DNA from: Strongyloides papillosus
Lineage: Eukaryota; Nematoda; Chromadorea; Rhabditida; Strongyloididae
Direction: 5' to 3'
Assembly: GCA_005656395.1 (NCBI GenBank)
Contig: SRSI01000010.1
Span: 434,001-498,000, forward strand
DNA length: 64,000 bases
Position 1 is the stretch's first letter. Each line of letters opens with the position of its first letter. The notes beneath the pieces were generated by a model. The model was not told the DNA's origin, made no database searches, and saw nothing but the letters and a program-made list of their open reading frames with translations. A program made the position numbers and the translations under genes. This document shows, piece by piece, positions 10,509-21,200 of the stretch.

Positions 10509-12934
10509 TTATAAATCACAAATAACAGGAGGATCATAAAAGTCACAAACCGCTCCAACTGAAGGATCTCTACCTTGGAATCTTCTATATAATTCTTCTT
10601 GAGGTTCTTGTGAACCAGGATAAAGAATAGTTTGTTTTAATCTTTCACCAGTACTTCTTTCCTCTTGTTCGCGAGCAAATGTTTCATGAACATCTAAAGC
10701 TAACATTTCTTTCCATAATTTCCTATAATACATACTCATACAAGGTTGCATTGCAAATATTGGTGTAAATGAACATGGATGGTAGTCATTTTTATTCATT
10801 TTGAATGGGAAATACTCTTTATACATTTCACGATATAAATCAACCCAAAATTTATCTTTCCTGTTTTCCATTTCAAAGATTGTTAAATCAAAATCAGACC
10901 AAAAGAGTGTTCTATATGTTTCCCATAATGTAGCTCTTGAAAACGACAATGAACCATTGTTAGCAAGTTCTTCTGGTAGTCTTTCGCCAGTTTTTGCATG
11001 GGGTGAAGATATAGCTTTTAATAGATTTGGTTTGTAGATAAAAAATTCGAAGAATGTAGGAAGTAAATCTGCTGCATCCCAATCTGCAGCATACATTGGT
11101 GCCCATGGTATGGCTATATCTCTGTAAGGTGATTGAGATAAAAGCAATTGGATAGAACGACCAACATTAAACAATAATTTTTTTAGTTGTGAATAATGTA
11201 AATATGAATTATTCTCAGCGTCTGGTCTATTTGCCTGACCCGTCATAAAAACTATTTTGTCAAGATTCCTCTCTTCGTTAGCCATTCTACCAAGAATTGT
11301 TAACCAATCACCTCTTTTATTTTCCCTATTGAATGGGTCTATATATAACCTCCCAAGATGTTTATTTTCAGACACATCAATAACATTAAAAATTTTAACG
11401 GAAGGATGGCATTTCTCAAGACTATCAGTGACTTCAACGAAGTTGATATTCAATAAATGTCCAGCAATCTTAGTTATATTATCAAATGTCTCCCAAAATG
11501 GGAAATAATTCATTAAGTCAAGATCATTAACACCATAATGATCAAAAGCTTCTTTTCTACAAATATAAAACAAATCATGAGCTGCAAGTTTGCTAGCAAT
11601 CATTTCTTTCTTTTGAGCATATTCTTGCCAAGCATCTAATCTATCAAGAAAAACAGGTCTTATTCGTTTTGTTAATTCATTCAAGAATTTTCTCACGATA
11701 GCTGGTGATCCAGCCATCTTATTAGCTAATCTATGTTGTGAAACAGATGTATATCCTAACGTTTTAGCCAAACCATCGTTATTGTGGCGAAGTTCCTCGA
11801 TATTTATGGAGTTATTATAGAAATCATGTTCAAAAGAAGCTCGGGAGGTCCATTTTTCCCATGCTTCTGCTCTTAATGCCCTATCTCTACAATATTCCAT
11901 AAATGGCATAATACTAGTCGGGCACAATCTTGCTCTCCACGGACCATTCTCAAAATCATTTTTATCCACAGCTAATGCTTTCAAAACATGTGGTGGGGCA
12001 CCTTTTAAAACATCTTTATTTGTAACGTTAAATCTCACTTGTTCATGAGTTGCCATAATATTAGCAATATATTTGGCACGGTACTCATCAATGAATTTAT
12101 TCCATGAACTTAATAGTTTTCTTGTTTTTTCATCAGTTTTATCACAACCAACAGCTCTCTCTTCAAGAAGATAATATTCAATAAGCTTTATAATCCACTT
12201 ATTTTTGTCATCTTTTTCAGTATCAATAGTCTGATTTTTGTATATGTTTCTTAATGCATCAGTGAAAGCAGGGGAAGTTAATTTTTCAAGTTTCTCTTTA
12301 GCTACCAAAATTTTTAGATGATGCATATCTGAATCAAAATCCTTATCACTACATTCAGGCCAGTCGGTTAACATTTTAAAAAGAAGAGTATGAAAAGCAT
12401 ATTCCATATCATATTCTTGTGATAATATTGGCTCAATAATTGTATCATAATTGGTGGCAGCATCAGGATCCACATTAAATAGTTTTTCTAAATGTTCTAG
12501 ATGATTGTAAACTGTTGCACCATACTCCATAACCATACGTACAGTTCCTTGATACATCTCTCTAGCTAAAAAAATACATTTAATTTAAATAAGATAAATC
12601 TTTAAAATTACGTGTAGCTGATTGTATAGCAGGCCAATCTTCATGATTTTCTATACTAGCTAAGTATCTGTTATTTTCTTTGTTTTCATCAGGTATCGCT
12701 GGAAAACTATAAAATTTATTAGAAATACTTCTTTTCTTAGTATTCTTACATCAAATAATAACCGGTAATTCTGGTAGGAGTTTCATTTTTCATTTTAAAT
12801 AATACATTACGTTTTTGAGTTACTTCATTTACCCTTTCCCCACTAAATAAAGGTATAGGTTTAGTAAATTTAAATCGAATGTTCTTTAGTATTCTGGTAG
12901 AATTATTTGCAACAATGTTGATTCTCGATAACAT
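10509..12934 (-). CDS. M3-family (oligopeptidase A/thimet-type) protein lacking the HEXXH zinc site, 778 aa
   Basis: The exons are 12934-12750, 12706-12612 and 12565-10509; introns are 43 and 46 nt. The start MLSRINIVANNSTRILKNIRFKF looks like a mitochondrial presequence; an ATG 30 nt upstream (12964) is in frame and possible. M3 features include EYGATVYNHLEHLE, FENGPWRARL, GYTSVSQHRLANKMAGSP, YIDPFNRENKRGDW and the end motif FTPIFAMQPCMSMYYRKLW. In active M3 enzymes a LFHEFGH helix carries two zinc histidines; the matching segment here is LLFNVGRS, and the later DFVExPSQ zinc glutamate region reads DAADLLPTFFE. So the fold is kept but metal binding should be lost. It is probably a pseudoenzyme, perhaps mitochondrial. 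The frame is intact over 2.3 kb. Confidence 0.88.
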
Positions 12935-12964
12935 GATTCGTTTTGATATGAAATAAATAATCAA

Positions 12965-13896
12965 CTATACTAAGAACCTAAGTAAAATGTTCTAACAATG
13001 TATGTAAACTACCAAAAACACTTTCGTGTTAAGAAATGGTATCAAAATGAAAAAATTATATAGTTACATTCTTATAATAATTATCTTTTGGTTATTTATT
13101 TTCATTCCAAATTATTATCATATTTTTAAGAAGAAAAATTTTAACAAAATTCAATATAAAAATCCATTTTTTCTTTAAATTGATAAATGTGGATATTGGT
13201 TTTACATTAACCTTATTGATAAATTTCTCATAAGAGAACTTTTAAAACTGATATTTAATTTACTTTTTTTTTTATTTTACCATAACATAGGAACATAGTC
13301 TGTCTTTGAGGAGAGAATGATTTTGAAAACAATATCAAAATACTTTGTCATCTGTATTCTTTATTTCAAAAAAGGCAGTTCTTAATCATAGAATCTTGAC
13401 GACAAAAATTAACAAAACAAAAATACAGTTGAATTTTTTTTCTCTATAAGTTCATAATAAAAAATACAACCTTAAACTTAATTTAATAATCACAGAAATT
13501 TGCTAAAAATATTCGTGTCATCACAATTCGATAATGACACTCGTAACAACTGTTTTAAGAAAAAAAACATAAACGGAAACTTAGTAAAAGAAAAAAGCGA
13601 ATGAATGATTAAGTTTAGATAAGCTGATAGGATGTATTCAAAATTGCTTTCAAATCCAACAAATCATTCTCCTTTAAAATTTCAATTCAAATATCTGTAA
13701 AAACAAGAAGAAACAGTGAAAATACATTACATTTTGTATTCAAAATGCTTATTTCCATTAATTTAATAGTAACAATTTAAGCATCATAGACAAAAGATGA
13801 GACAATTCAAATATTTTTACTTCTTAATTTTCTAAAATAATCAATTTTAACGCCTATACTAATTAGCGAAGACGTAAACCCTAGAAAAACAAAAAT
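12965..13896. other. Intergenic, no gene seen
   Basis: About 0.9 kb between the M3 promoter and the COX5B stop. A 41-codon plus-strand frame at about 13047 codes a short hydrophobic AT-rich peptide that is within chance expectation. Confidence 0.5.
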
Positions 13897-14405
13897 TTAG
13901 ACAGATTCTGGATCAGCATCAATGGCTTTGAACCAGTGTCCACATTCACAACGTTTTGGTGCTCCTTTACGAATAACCATGAAATTAACATGTCCACTGT
14001 CAGATTCGCCTAGATAAAAATATATTAAACATCATAAAAAAGAAAAACATACACATGCATCCGACTATACGATAATCGAAGTGAGCTGGAACTAAATTTG
14101 GTTTTTCCTTAGTTGTGTGTTCAGCACGATAGTAAACTTTTGGTTCATAACGATCATCTCCAGCAAGACGAGCAAGGAGCAATTTCTTTTCACGACCAGT
14201 GGCATGCTCAAGTGGATCGGGATCTGAAATTTTCAGTTGTTTATTTCTAAAGTTAAAAGTAATATAGTATTTGCTTACAGTAACCGTAGTCTTCTGGTGA
14301 TGCTTCACTGGCGTAAGTACGAACGGCTGTAACTCCTGTTACTTTAGTAATATTCTTTGACTTTAAAGCCAATGATGCGATAGCTTTTAACGTTGAAGTA
14401 GCCAT
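13897..14405 (-). CDS. cox-5B: Cytochrome c oxidase subunit 5B, 136 aa
   Basis: The exons are 14405-14279, 14223-14053 and 14009-13897; introns are 55 and 43 nt. The first exon codes a mitochondrial targeting sequence (MATSTLKAIASLALKSKNIT). The mature part has PDPLEHATGREKKLLLARLAG, PNLVPAHFDYRIVGCMC and RKGAPKRCECGHWFKAID. The CxC/CxxC-type cysteines (VGCMC and RCECG) match the zinc-binding site of this nuclear-encoded subunit of complex IV in the inner membrane. The length fits the family. Codon joins at both splice sites restore the conserved sequence, supporting the exon model. Confidence 0.95.
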
Positions 14406-14894
14406 TTGAATGTGCTAAAAGTAAAAGACGTAAATAAATTAAAGATCTTTTCATTGCCATTCGCCTATAAAATATACTAATATCCTAACGATCATACTAA
14501 ACCGATCAAGAAGTGTTTAAGCTGACTCCGAAGGACTAAAGGTACCTTCCACCAAAATCAATGGTAAACAAGTCGTTACAAGAGGAATTGCTGGGAAAGT
14601 GCTTACATTAAATTTTTCAAATGAGTGGGTGTTATCAAATCTGTTAAAAAGAATTTGAATTTTTATGTATCTTTTTGCTTGATTACAAAGAATCCTGTAA
14701 ATTGTTTTATTCCCATTAAACATAAACTTTTTTTGAGTAAGTAAATAATGTAACTTTCATCGATACGGAATTTTACATCTTCAAAATAATAAGGCTTATC
14801 AACTGTCGTTGTAAAAATATAACGACCTTTACAAATTTTTTTTGAATGTTATCAATCAAGTTACATATATTAAAATGAGAGCAAATAAATTTAC
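14406..14894. other. Divergent intergenic region between COX5B and the M20 gene
   Basis: Probable shared promoter region. A slightly GC-richer stretch at 14510-14610 yields a 68-codon minus-strand frame with no recognisable features; I regard it as COX5B upstream sequence. Confidence 0.45.
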
Positions 14895-16057
14895 ATGAAG
14901 ATACATTTAGGTGTTTGTATCATACAAATTATTATTCTTATAAACATGTCCGTAATATCAAAACTTGGAAGAAGAAATGTTGTTCAATTGTTGATTTCTC
15001 TTATGGAGATAGAATCAACCACAGGAAACGAGAAGTTGCTTTGCAATGAGTTAAAACTATTTATGGAGGAAAATAATTGGGCTGTAACTGAACAACGTAT
15101 GAAAAATAACGAGTTTAGAAAAAATTTATTGATTACAAGAAAAGGAGTTAATATTGAAGGTAACTTTGATTTTTGAAATTATAATTATTATTTTCTTTAA
15201 AATTCGTAGATATCAAAGTTCTTTTTAATTCACATCTTGATACTGTTCCACCATACATACCTCCAAGAATTGAAAATGATATAATTTATGGAAGAGGAGC
15301 TAATGATGCTAAAGGACAAGTTTCAGCAATGATTGTTGCTGGAGAAAGATTAGTGGAAGAAAATGAAAAATTAGGAGAACAGATAGGATTCCTTTTTGTT
15401 GTTGGTGAAGAGACTGATCATATCGGAATGATTACTGCTAATGATTTAAATCTTAAACCTGACTATATGATTATAGGGGAACCAACAGAAAATGTCTTTG
15501 GCAGTTTTCAAAAAGGTGCTGCCAAGTTAGAGATTCACTGTACTGGGGTACCTGCTCATTCTGGATACCCAGAAAGAGGTGTTTCTGCTATTGAAAAATT
15601 ACTTGATATTTTGAATGATGTTAGAAAATATGATTGGCCAAAAGACGAGATATATGGAGACACTACATTAAACATTGGGTTCATAAAAGGAGGTCAAGCT
15701 TTGAATGCCCTAGCCGGAGAGGCAAGTGCTCAATTAATGTTTAGAATAACAACTTCTGTAAAAGATGTTGTAGATAAATTAATTTTAATTGTAGGAGAAA
15801 GAGGTGAGGTAAGAGTTTTTGGATCGAATGAACCAGTTAAACTTTCACTACCACCGCCTGAATACAAGAGTCAAAGTGTTTCTTTTAACACTGATCTTCC
15901 CTATTTTGAAAACAGAAATAAACTTAAAGGAACTTTTCTCTATGGAGGGGGGTCTATTACAAATGCTCACTCAGAAAATGAGCACATAAAAATTACAGAA
16001 CTTGAAGAAACTGTAAAAACTTATGTTGCTTTGGCCAAACACTTCTTGAATGCTTGA
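14895..16057 (+). CDS. M20-family metallohydrolase, acetylornithine deacetylase/DapE-like
   Basis: The exons are 14895-15159 and 15210-16057, with a 50-nt intron. Start is either ATG 14895 (370 aa, hydrophobic lead) or ATG 14946 (353 aa, MSVISKLGRRNVVQLL); the second looks more like the family N terminus. Metal-site motifs are present in order: NSHLDTVPP (His, Asp), YGRGANDAKGQ (bridging Asp), VGEETDH (base Glu and ligand Glu), GEPTEN, and the C-terminal NAHSENEHI histidine. The small lid domain runs from about KLEIHCTGVPAHSGYPERG. Enzymes of this group cut amide bonds of N-acyl amino acids in the cytosol. The exact substrate cannot be told from sequence. A polyA signal AATAAA follows at 16100. 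Confidence 0.88.
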
Positions 16058-16934
16058 ACACTTTTATTATTTTGAGATTATGTTTATTGTATTTCGTTAA
16101 ATAAAAAAAGTCACTTATTTGGTTAAAACTTTTAATGGGTCATTAATTAGATATTATTACATATAAAAAGAAAGCCGATGAAGTTACATTAAAATGTAAA
16201 GAAAATTGGTGAACATTTTTGACGAGAATAATAAATAGAAAGTCATAAAATCTTACTTTAAACCATAAAACATTATTTTATGATTACTTGAACGATAGCC
16301 TTTTTTTAAGTATAGTAAAAGAACATTTTTTATTTGGGTAAGGACAATGATATTATAAGATGAATCAATTTCCTTTATTGCGCATCCTTTTTTACAATAC
16401 GATGGATGAGTGACATATAATTCTACCTCTATTGTTAGTTTAAAAATGTTTTTGACATTTTTAGATGTATTTGTTTTCTAAATAAATTATTAATGAATTA
16501 TATACTCTATATGTTACCTCTTTAATTTATAAAAATGATGATAGATAACGGTTTTTAAAGTACTGTTTTTTTACTGACTTTAATTATTAAAATTAATTCC
16601 TTGGCTTTTTGTTCATATTGTTTATAACTTTAATGTTTTTATGTGACTATATTGCATTTGTTATCTTTTAGTTTGATAGTTGCAATTTTTTTTTAATTTT
16701 ATAGTGTAGTAGGAATTAATTTTAATTGCCTAAAAATCAATACACTCGACGGGAGAGTTATGAAATGTATTTCTAGATGCCGTAAGAGCTTTTGTTCAAT
16801 TAGTTTTTTTTTAAATTACTTTAAGTTTAGAGATTGAAAAATAAAACAAGCAAACAGAGTCATAAAACAATTTTGCCATTTATGTCTATATTATAAAATT
16901 AAAACTATTCTAGTATTTGCTGTTTGAAAAAAAG
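16058..16934. other. Intergenic, promoter side of Wntless
   Basis: AT-rich with one GC-richer patch at about 16740-16795 of unknown role. No coding frame seen. Confidence 0.5.
16100..16105 (+). terminator. Polyadenylation signal of the M20 gene
   Basis: AATAAA 42 nt after the stop codon at 16057, in the expected place for cleavage and polyadenylation. Confidence 0.45.
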
Positions 16935-18610
16935 ATGGGTGCTGTAATAGAAGAGTTAAGTAATCGTAAATTATTTACGATTTTATCTATTCTTGGTATT
17001 GTACAATTAATATTTTTCCTAGTTGGTGCCATTTATTCTCCTGAACCATCAACATCGATGGATTTTCTTATGACTCCTTGTGAAGACTCTACACCAGATG
17101 AGCCAAAGTGGATACAAATACGACCTTCGAATTGCAAAATAATACATGAACTTCATAAATATAGTTCTAAATCACCTTCTAGAAGAGATATTGTTTTCCA
17201 AGCACAAATGCCACATGTTAGAAATGGCGTCCAATTGGAGTATTCGCCATGGTTTCAATTTTTAATAGGAATATTAGACATTAATATTGAGTATGATCCT
17301 AATATTGTTATGGATGAGGAAATAACAATGGAATTTGAAGTTAGAATGGGGTATAAAAGTAAAAATGATGAAGATTGGAAAGAATATTATAATATTAACG
17401 TTACTAGAAAACTTCATTGTACTATTTCTGAAGATAGAGTAAGTCTACAATTATATTATGTAATTTTAAAATAATTTTTAAGAAAGTTAAAGGGAATTTT
17501 TACGACTGTGATCCAATAGATTTATTTGAATTAAGTTCAAATCCATACCCATATTATTTACTAAACATAAGACTTCCTGTGGAAGATGAAACTTGCAGAA
17601 AAAATCCAAAAGCTCCCAATTGTGGTTTGGGTTTGATAGATGAAATAAAATTTATTTCTATTCATCAAAATGGTGGTTTTACCTATATTTGGTTGTGGTT
17701 GAAAACAATAATAACACCATTTATTGGTTATGGAAATTATTGGTATTGTAAAAGAATTGTTGATCTTAATCGTCCTAAATATCTTGTTGAGAAGTCGATT
17801 CTAGCATTGGGTATAACTACATTACTACTTGACTTTCCCTTTGAATGGATAACAATAATAATTAGATGTCCATTATTTTTAATTTTTAATGACATACGAC
17901 AAGGAATTTTTTATAGTGTTCTTTTTAGTTTTTGGTTAATATTTTCTGGAGAACATCTTGTAGAAAGTGGTTATGGAAATACATTGAAAAATTACTGGAA
18001 AAATCTTACTTTAATAGGTCTGGCTTCAATAGGTTTTCTGTTTTATGATGCAATTGAAAGAGGAATACAAACAGTTAATCCTTTCTTCACTCTTTGGTCA
18101 AGTGATTTTGGAACGTTAGTAGCAAAGAACATTCTCCAAATGTCTTGCCTTTCTTTATTTTTATATATCGTTTTTTTGATTTATAAAGTTATACTAGTAT
18201 GGAATACTATTAGAAGAAAAAGAGAAGCTCAGTTATATCAAAGCAATCCTTTAAGGAGAATAAAAGTTGAAAACATAATTTTTCGTTTCAAATTTCTAAT
18301 GATTTTTACTGTTGTTTGTGCTGTATTAACAGTCCTAACATATGCATTCAAACAAATAGGTGAAATTCAATATCATGACTCAGATCCGACATCTGGATTT
18401 TTAACATCATGGACATCAGTTTTTTTTATTGGAACATTTGGAATGTGGAATATTTATGTGATTCTTTTATTGGCTATGTATGCGCCATCACATAAATATT
18501 TTAAAGAGGCCACCATTTTAATGAGTGATATTAAAGATACCATGGATTCTTTAAGTGGAAGTAGTGAAGCAACAGCTATGGCAACATTGTTAAAACCATC
18601 TATAGATTAA
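16935..18610 (+). CDS. mig-14: Wntless/MIG-14 Wnt-secretion receptor, 543 aa
   Basis: The exons are 16935-17438 and 17483-18610, with a 44-nt phase-0 intron. The ATG at 16935 gives MGAVIEELSNRKLFTILS, matching the Wntless start; the frame extends upstream only through non-ATG codons. An N-terminal signal anchor (about 15-40) precedes a lumenal beta-rich domain with conserved cysteines. Then come seven membrane helices beginning near GFTYIWLWLKTIITPFIGYGNYWY and including LDFPFEWITIIIRCPLFLIFNDIRQGIFYSVLFSFWLIFSGEHLVE. The C-terminal tail is short. Wntless carries lipidated Wnt proteins from the ER/Golgi to the cell surface and is recycled by retromer. Length is that of the family (about 541 aa). 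Frame intact. Confidence 0.97.
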
Positions 18611-18659
18611 TTTTATGCTTTTATTTATAAATTTTTGTCACTTTTTGATTTATTTTTTT

Positions 18660-18665
18660 AATAAA
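18660..18665 (+). terminator. Polyadenylation signal of Wntless
   Basis: AATAAA 50 nt downstream of the stop at 18610. Confidence 0.45.
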
Positions 18666-19119
18666 GATAATGCGATTAAGTGTATTTGAATGGGAGATAA
18701 GTAATGATTTTATTGTAACGGATAATATTTTAATACCCTTCTTTTAATGAGATAATAAATTTTTTTTTATTAATTAATGGAAACTTTTTTCTATTATAAC
18801 CTTTTTTTAATCTTTCAAAAAAATGAGTATTAGAGGAAGAAAGGAATTATATTTAATTACAGTTATAAATTTATCCTTTATTATAATCTTCTTTCTTTTC
18901 CAAAAAGAAAGTCCCGCTTAAACTATATATGGAAAAAAGTATTATTGTATTCTTTCATTATAATAAAACTAATAAATAATATATACAGTACAGCAGGTTG
19001 TGGTTTGAATAAAAAGAAGAACGTTATAAATCTTTTTTTATTAAGTAACTAGTAAAATTTTAGTTTTAGTGATGTTCATAAATAATTTTTAAGTGAATTT
19101 TTTTGCGTAACGTTGTTAT

Positions 19120-19139
19120 ACTAACCTTTGTCGGTTAGT
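19120..19139. repeat. Short perfect inverted repeat
   Basis: ACTAACC and GGTTAGT form a 7-bp perfect stem around a 6-nt spacer (TTTGTC). It sits alone in noncoding sequence; function unknown. Confidence 0.5.
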
Positions 19140-19158
19140 GGGTAAATTTTGATTTATG

Positions 19159-19171
19159 AAGTTGAAGATAT
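19159..19171 (+). repeat. 13-mer AAGTTGAAGATAT, copy 1 of 4
   Basis: The same 13-mer occurs at 19159, 22888, 26041 and 31372, always on the plus strand and always in noncoding DNA. Flanks do not match, so it is not a longer repeat. Confidence 0.5.
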
Positions 19172-21200
19172 GTGAAGATTTTTATCCTATTGTTATTAAC
19201 TTTTTTTTTTGTTAATCTTGTAGTACATTGATGATAGGAAACATAAAGTTCATGGAACCAAATGTCATTGTCATTAGGGAGATATTGATAAGATCAAAAT
19301 GTTTATTGTTAAAATTTAAGTGTAAAAGTAATAAAAGTTGTAATCTTATGATGGAGTCGTTTATTGTTAAAAGAAGCTTCCGCTTTAATTTATTTTTCCC
19401 ATTTTGAGAACATGTATGATTGCGGCATGTAGATAATTAATAAAGAAAAATGAGATGCTTTAAGCTAATTTGTGAAGATGATGCCGATCAGTTATTGCAA
19501 TAAAAATCTTTTTATTCAAACATATGGTTGTTTTATACAAAAAGATGTTTAATTTAAATTTTTTATGTGATTCTATTGTTTATTAAGAATTAGCATGATT
19601 TTAGTATTTTTATTTTTTGATAGAATGAGAAACAATACCATTAGAATAAAATGATCTAATGAAAGTTAACAGAATAAGAAAAGTAATTATTGTTTTAATT
19701 TAATAGCCTTTAGAAAGAAAAATTTATATTTTAGTAAATAAATAATATTTCATGTTTTAATATGAGTTAGATAAAAATAAATTTTAAGAAACGTGTCTTT
19801 TTCAATTATTTTACATTTCAATAATAGAAAAGCAGATGGAATGCTAAAGATAGAATAATAAGTTAGATGTTAAGTCCAATTAAATGGAAAGAATTAAAAT
19901 ATGAAAATAACAATACAAGTTATTGTGTTTTTATTATAATCTTTACAATGAAAAAAGCTTAAAGGATCTTTTTGATTTACTTATAATGAAGTGAATAATG
20001 AAATTCCAGAATGAAAGTACCTCAGTATTGTTTTCCTTGAATAGGATAATTCTGTCAAGTATGATTTATAAATGTTTTGAATGATGTTTTAATAATAAAT
20101 GTATTTTATTTTAATTCTATGTGAGAAATAGATAAAAATATCAATATGTTAAGAATATAGAAAAAGAAGAATCAGAAATAAATAAGAAGGAGATTAAATT
20201 ATGAATTTAAAATATTTTATTTAAGTGTCAACATTAATTTTTGATGTATCATATTTTATACTGTAAAAGGAAAAGTATATAAAATTTCACAATTTGTTTG
20301 ATTGTTTCATCAGTTGACAATTAAATAGATTTCTTATTTGTTCATATTAAATTGAGAAAGTTGTTAGTTTAGAGATAAAGTTCTTTTTTAATAATTCTGC
20401 ACAATCCATCAATTTTACATGATGTTTTGTTGTCTTTATAATTCTTTATCCAACAATAAAATAAAATAGACAGCTGTAGTTGTTTTGAGAAGTACTATAT
20501 CTTAGCTAATTGTCTAAAATCATCATGATTATGGTTTATTAATAATAATGAACTCTTCAAGAATATGGTAAAAGTTTCTATTGACCAAATGTTCTATATT
20601 TGTGATAATAATTTTAAAGAAAGTCATCTACCAAATATAGATATAATAAAAATATATTAATATCATGAAGACTTCTTAACAAATTAATTATCAATGAATA
20701 ATTCTTTAATTAACTCTATCTTATAGTTTAGGAAACAAACAAACACAATAATATGCTTGAAAAGTGCTGATTAATTAATTTGCTATATAATAATCATATT
20801 CAAAAAGCACTCCTAAACAAATTAAATCATCATCTGGCAATATTTGTTTAACTATCTCTTATGATTCATCTCTTTTTATGAGCTAATTTATCAACAATAA
20901 AAATTTTATTTTACTATATTTGTATTAAATATAGAAAATGATGTTAATTAATACATATAAAAAATTACGTAAATTAATTTTATTAAGTGAATTATAATAT
21001 CTTTTTAATTATAATATTATGTACATACCCAAAATATCATTTGGAATTTGAAAAATAAAAAAAATTTAAAATTAGTTACAGAATTTTTGTTTAATTTATC
21101 TATATATGTTTACCCGGATTTGTTATGAGAATAATTGTTTTTGATATATAGTGTCAAAAACTTCACAAATATCTCACTGTAAAATAATATGTTGATGTCA

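Larger units (their letters stand above)
18611..21200. other. 2.6-kb intergenic region, no gene seen
   Basis: AT-rich spacer between the convergent Wntless and LRR genes. No frame above background. It holds a short perfect inverted repeat at 19120-19139 and one copy of the repeated 13-mer at 19159. Confidence 0.55.

Noticed and set aside
13047..13181. 41-codon plus-strand hydrophobic peptide
   Set aside because: Length and Ile/Phe/Lys composition are within chance for this base composition.
14517..14723. 68-codon minus-strand frame upstream of COX5B
   Set aside because: No recognisable motif or partner exon; probably upstream sequence of COX5B.
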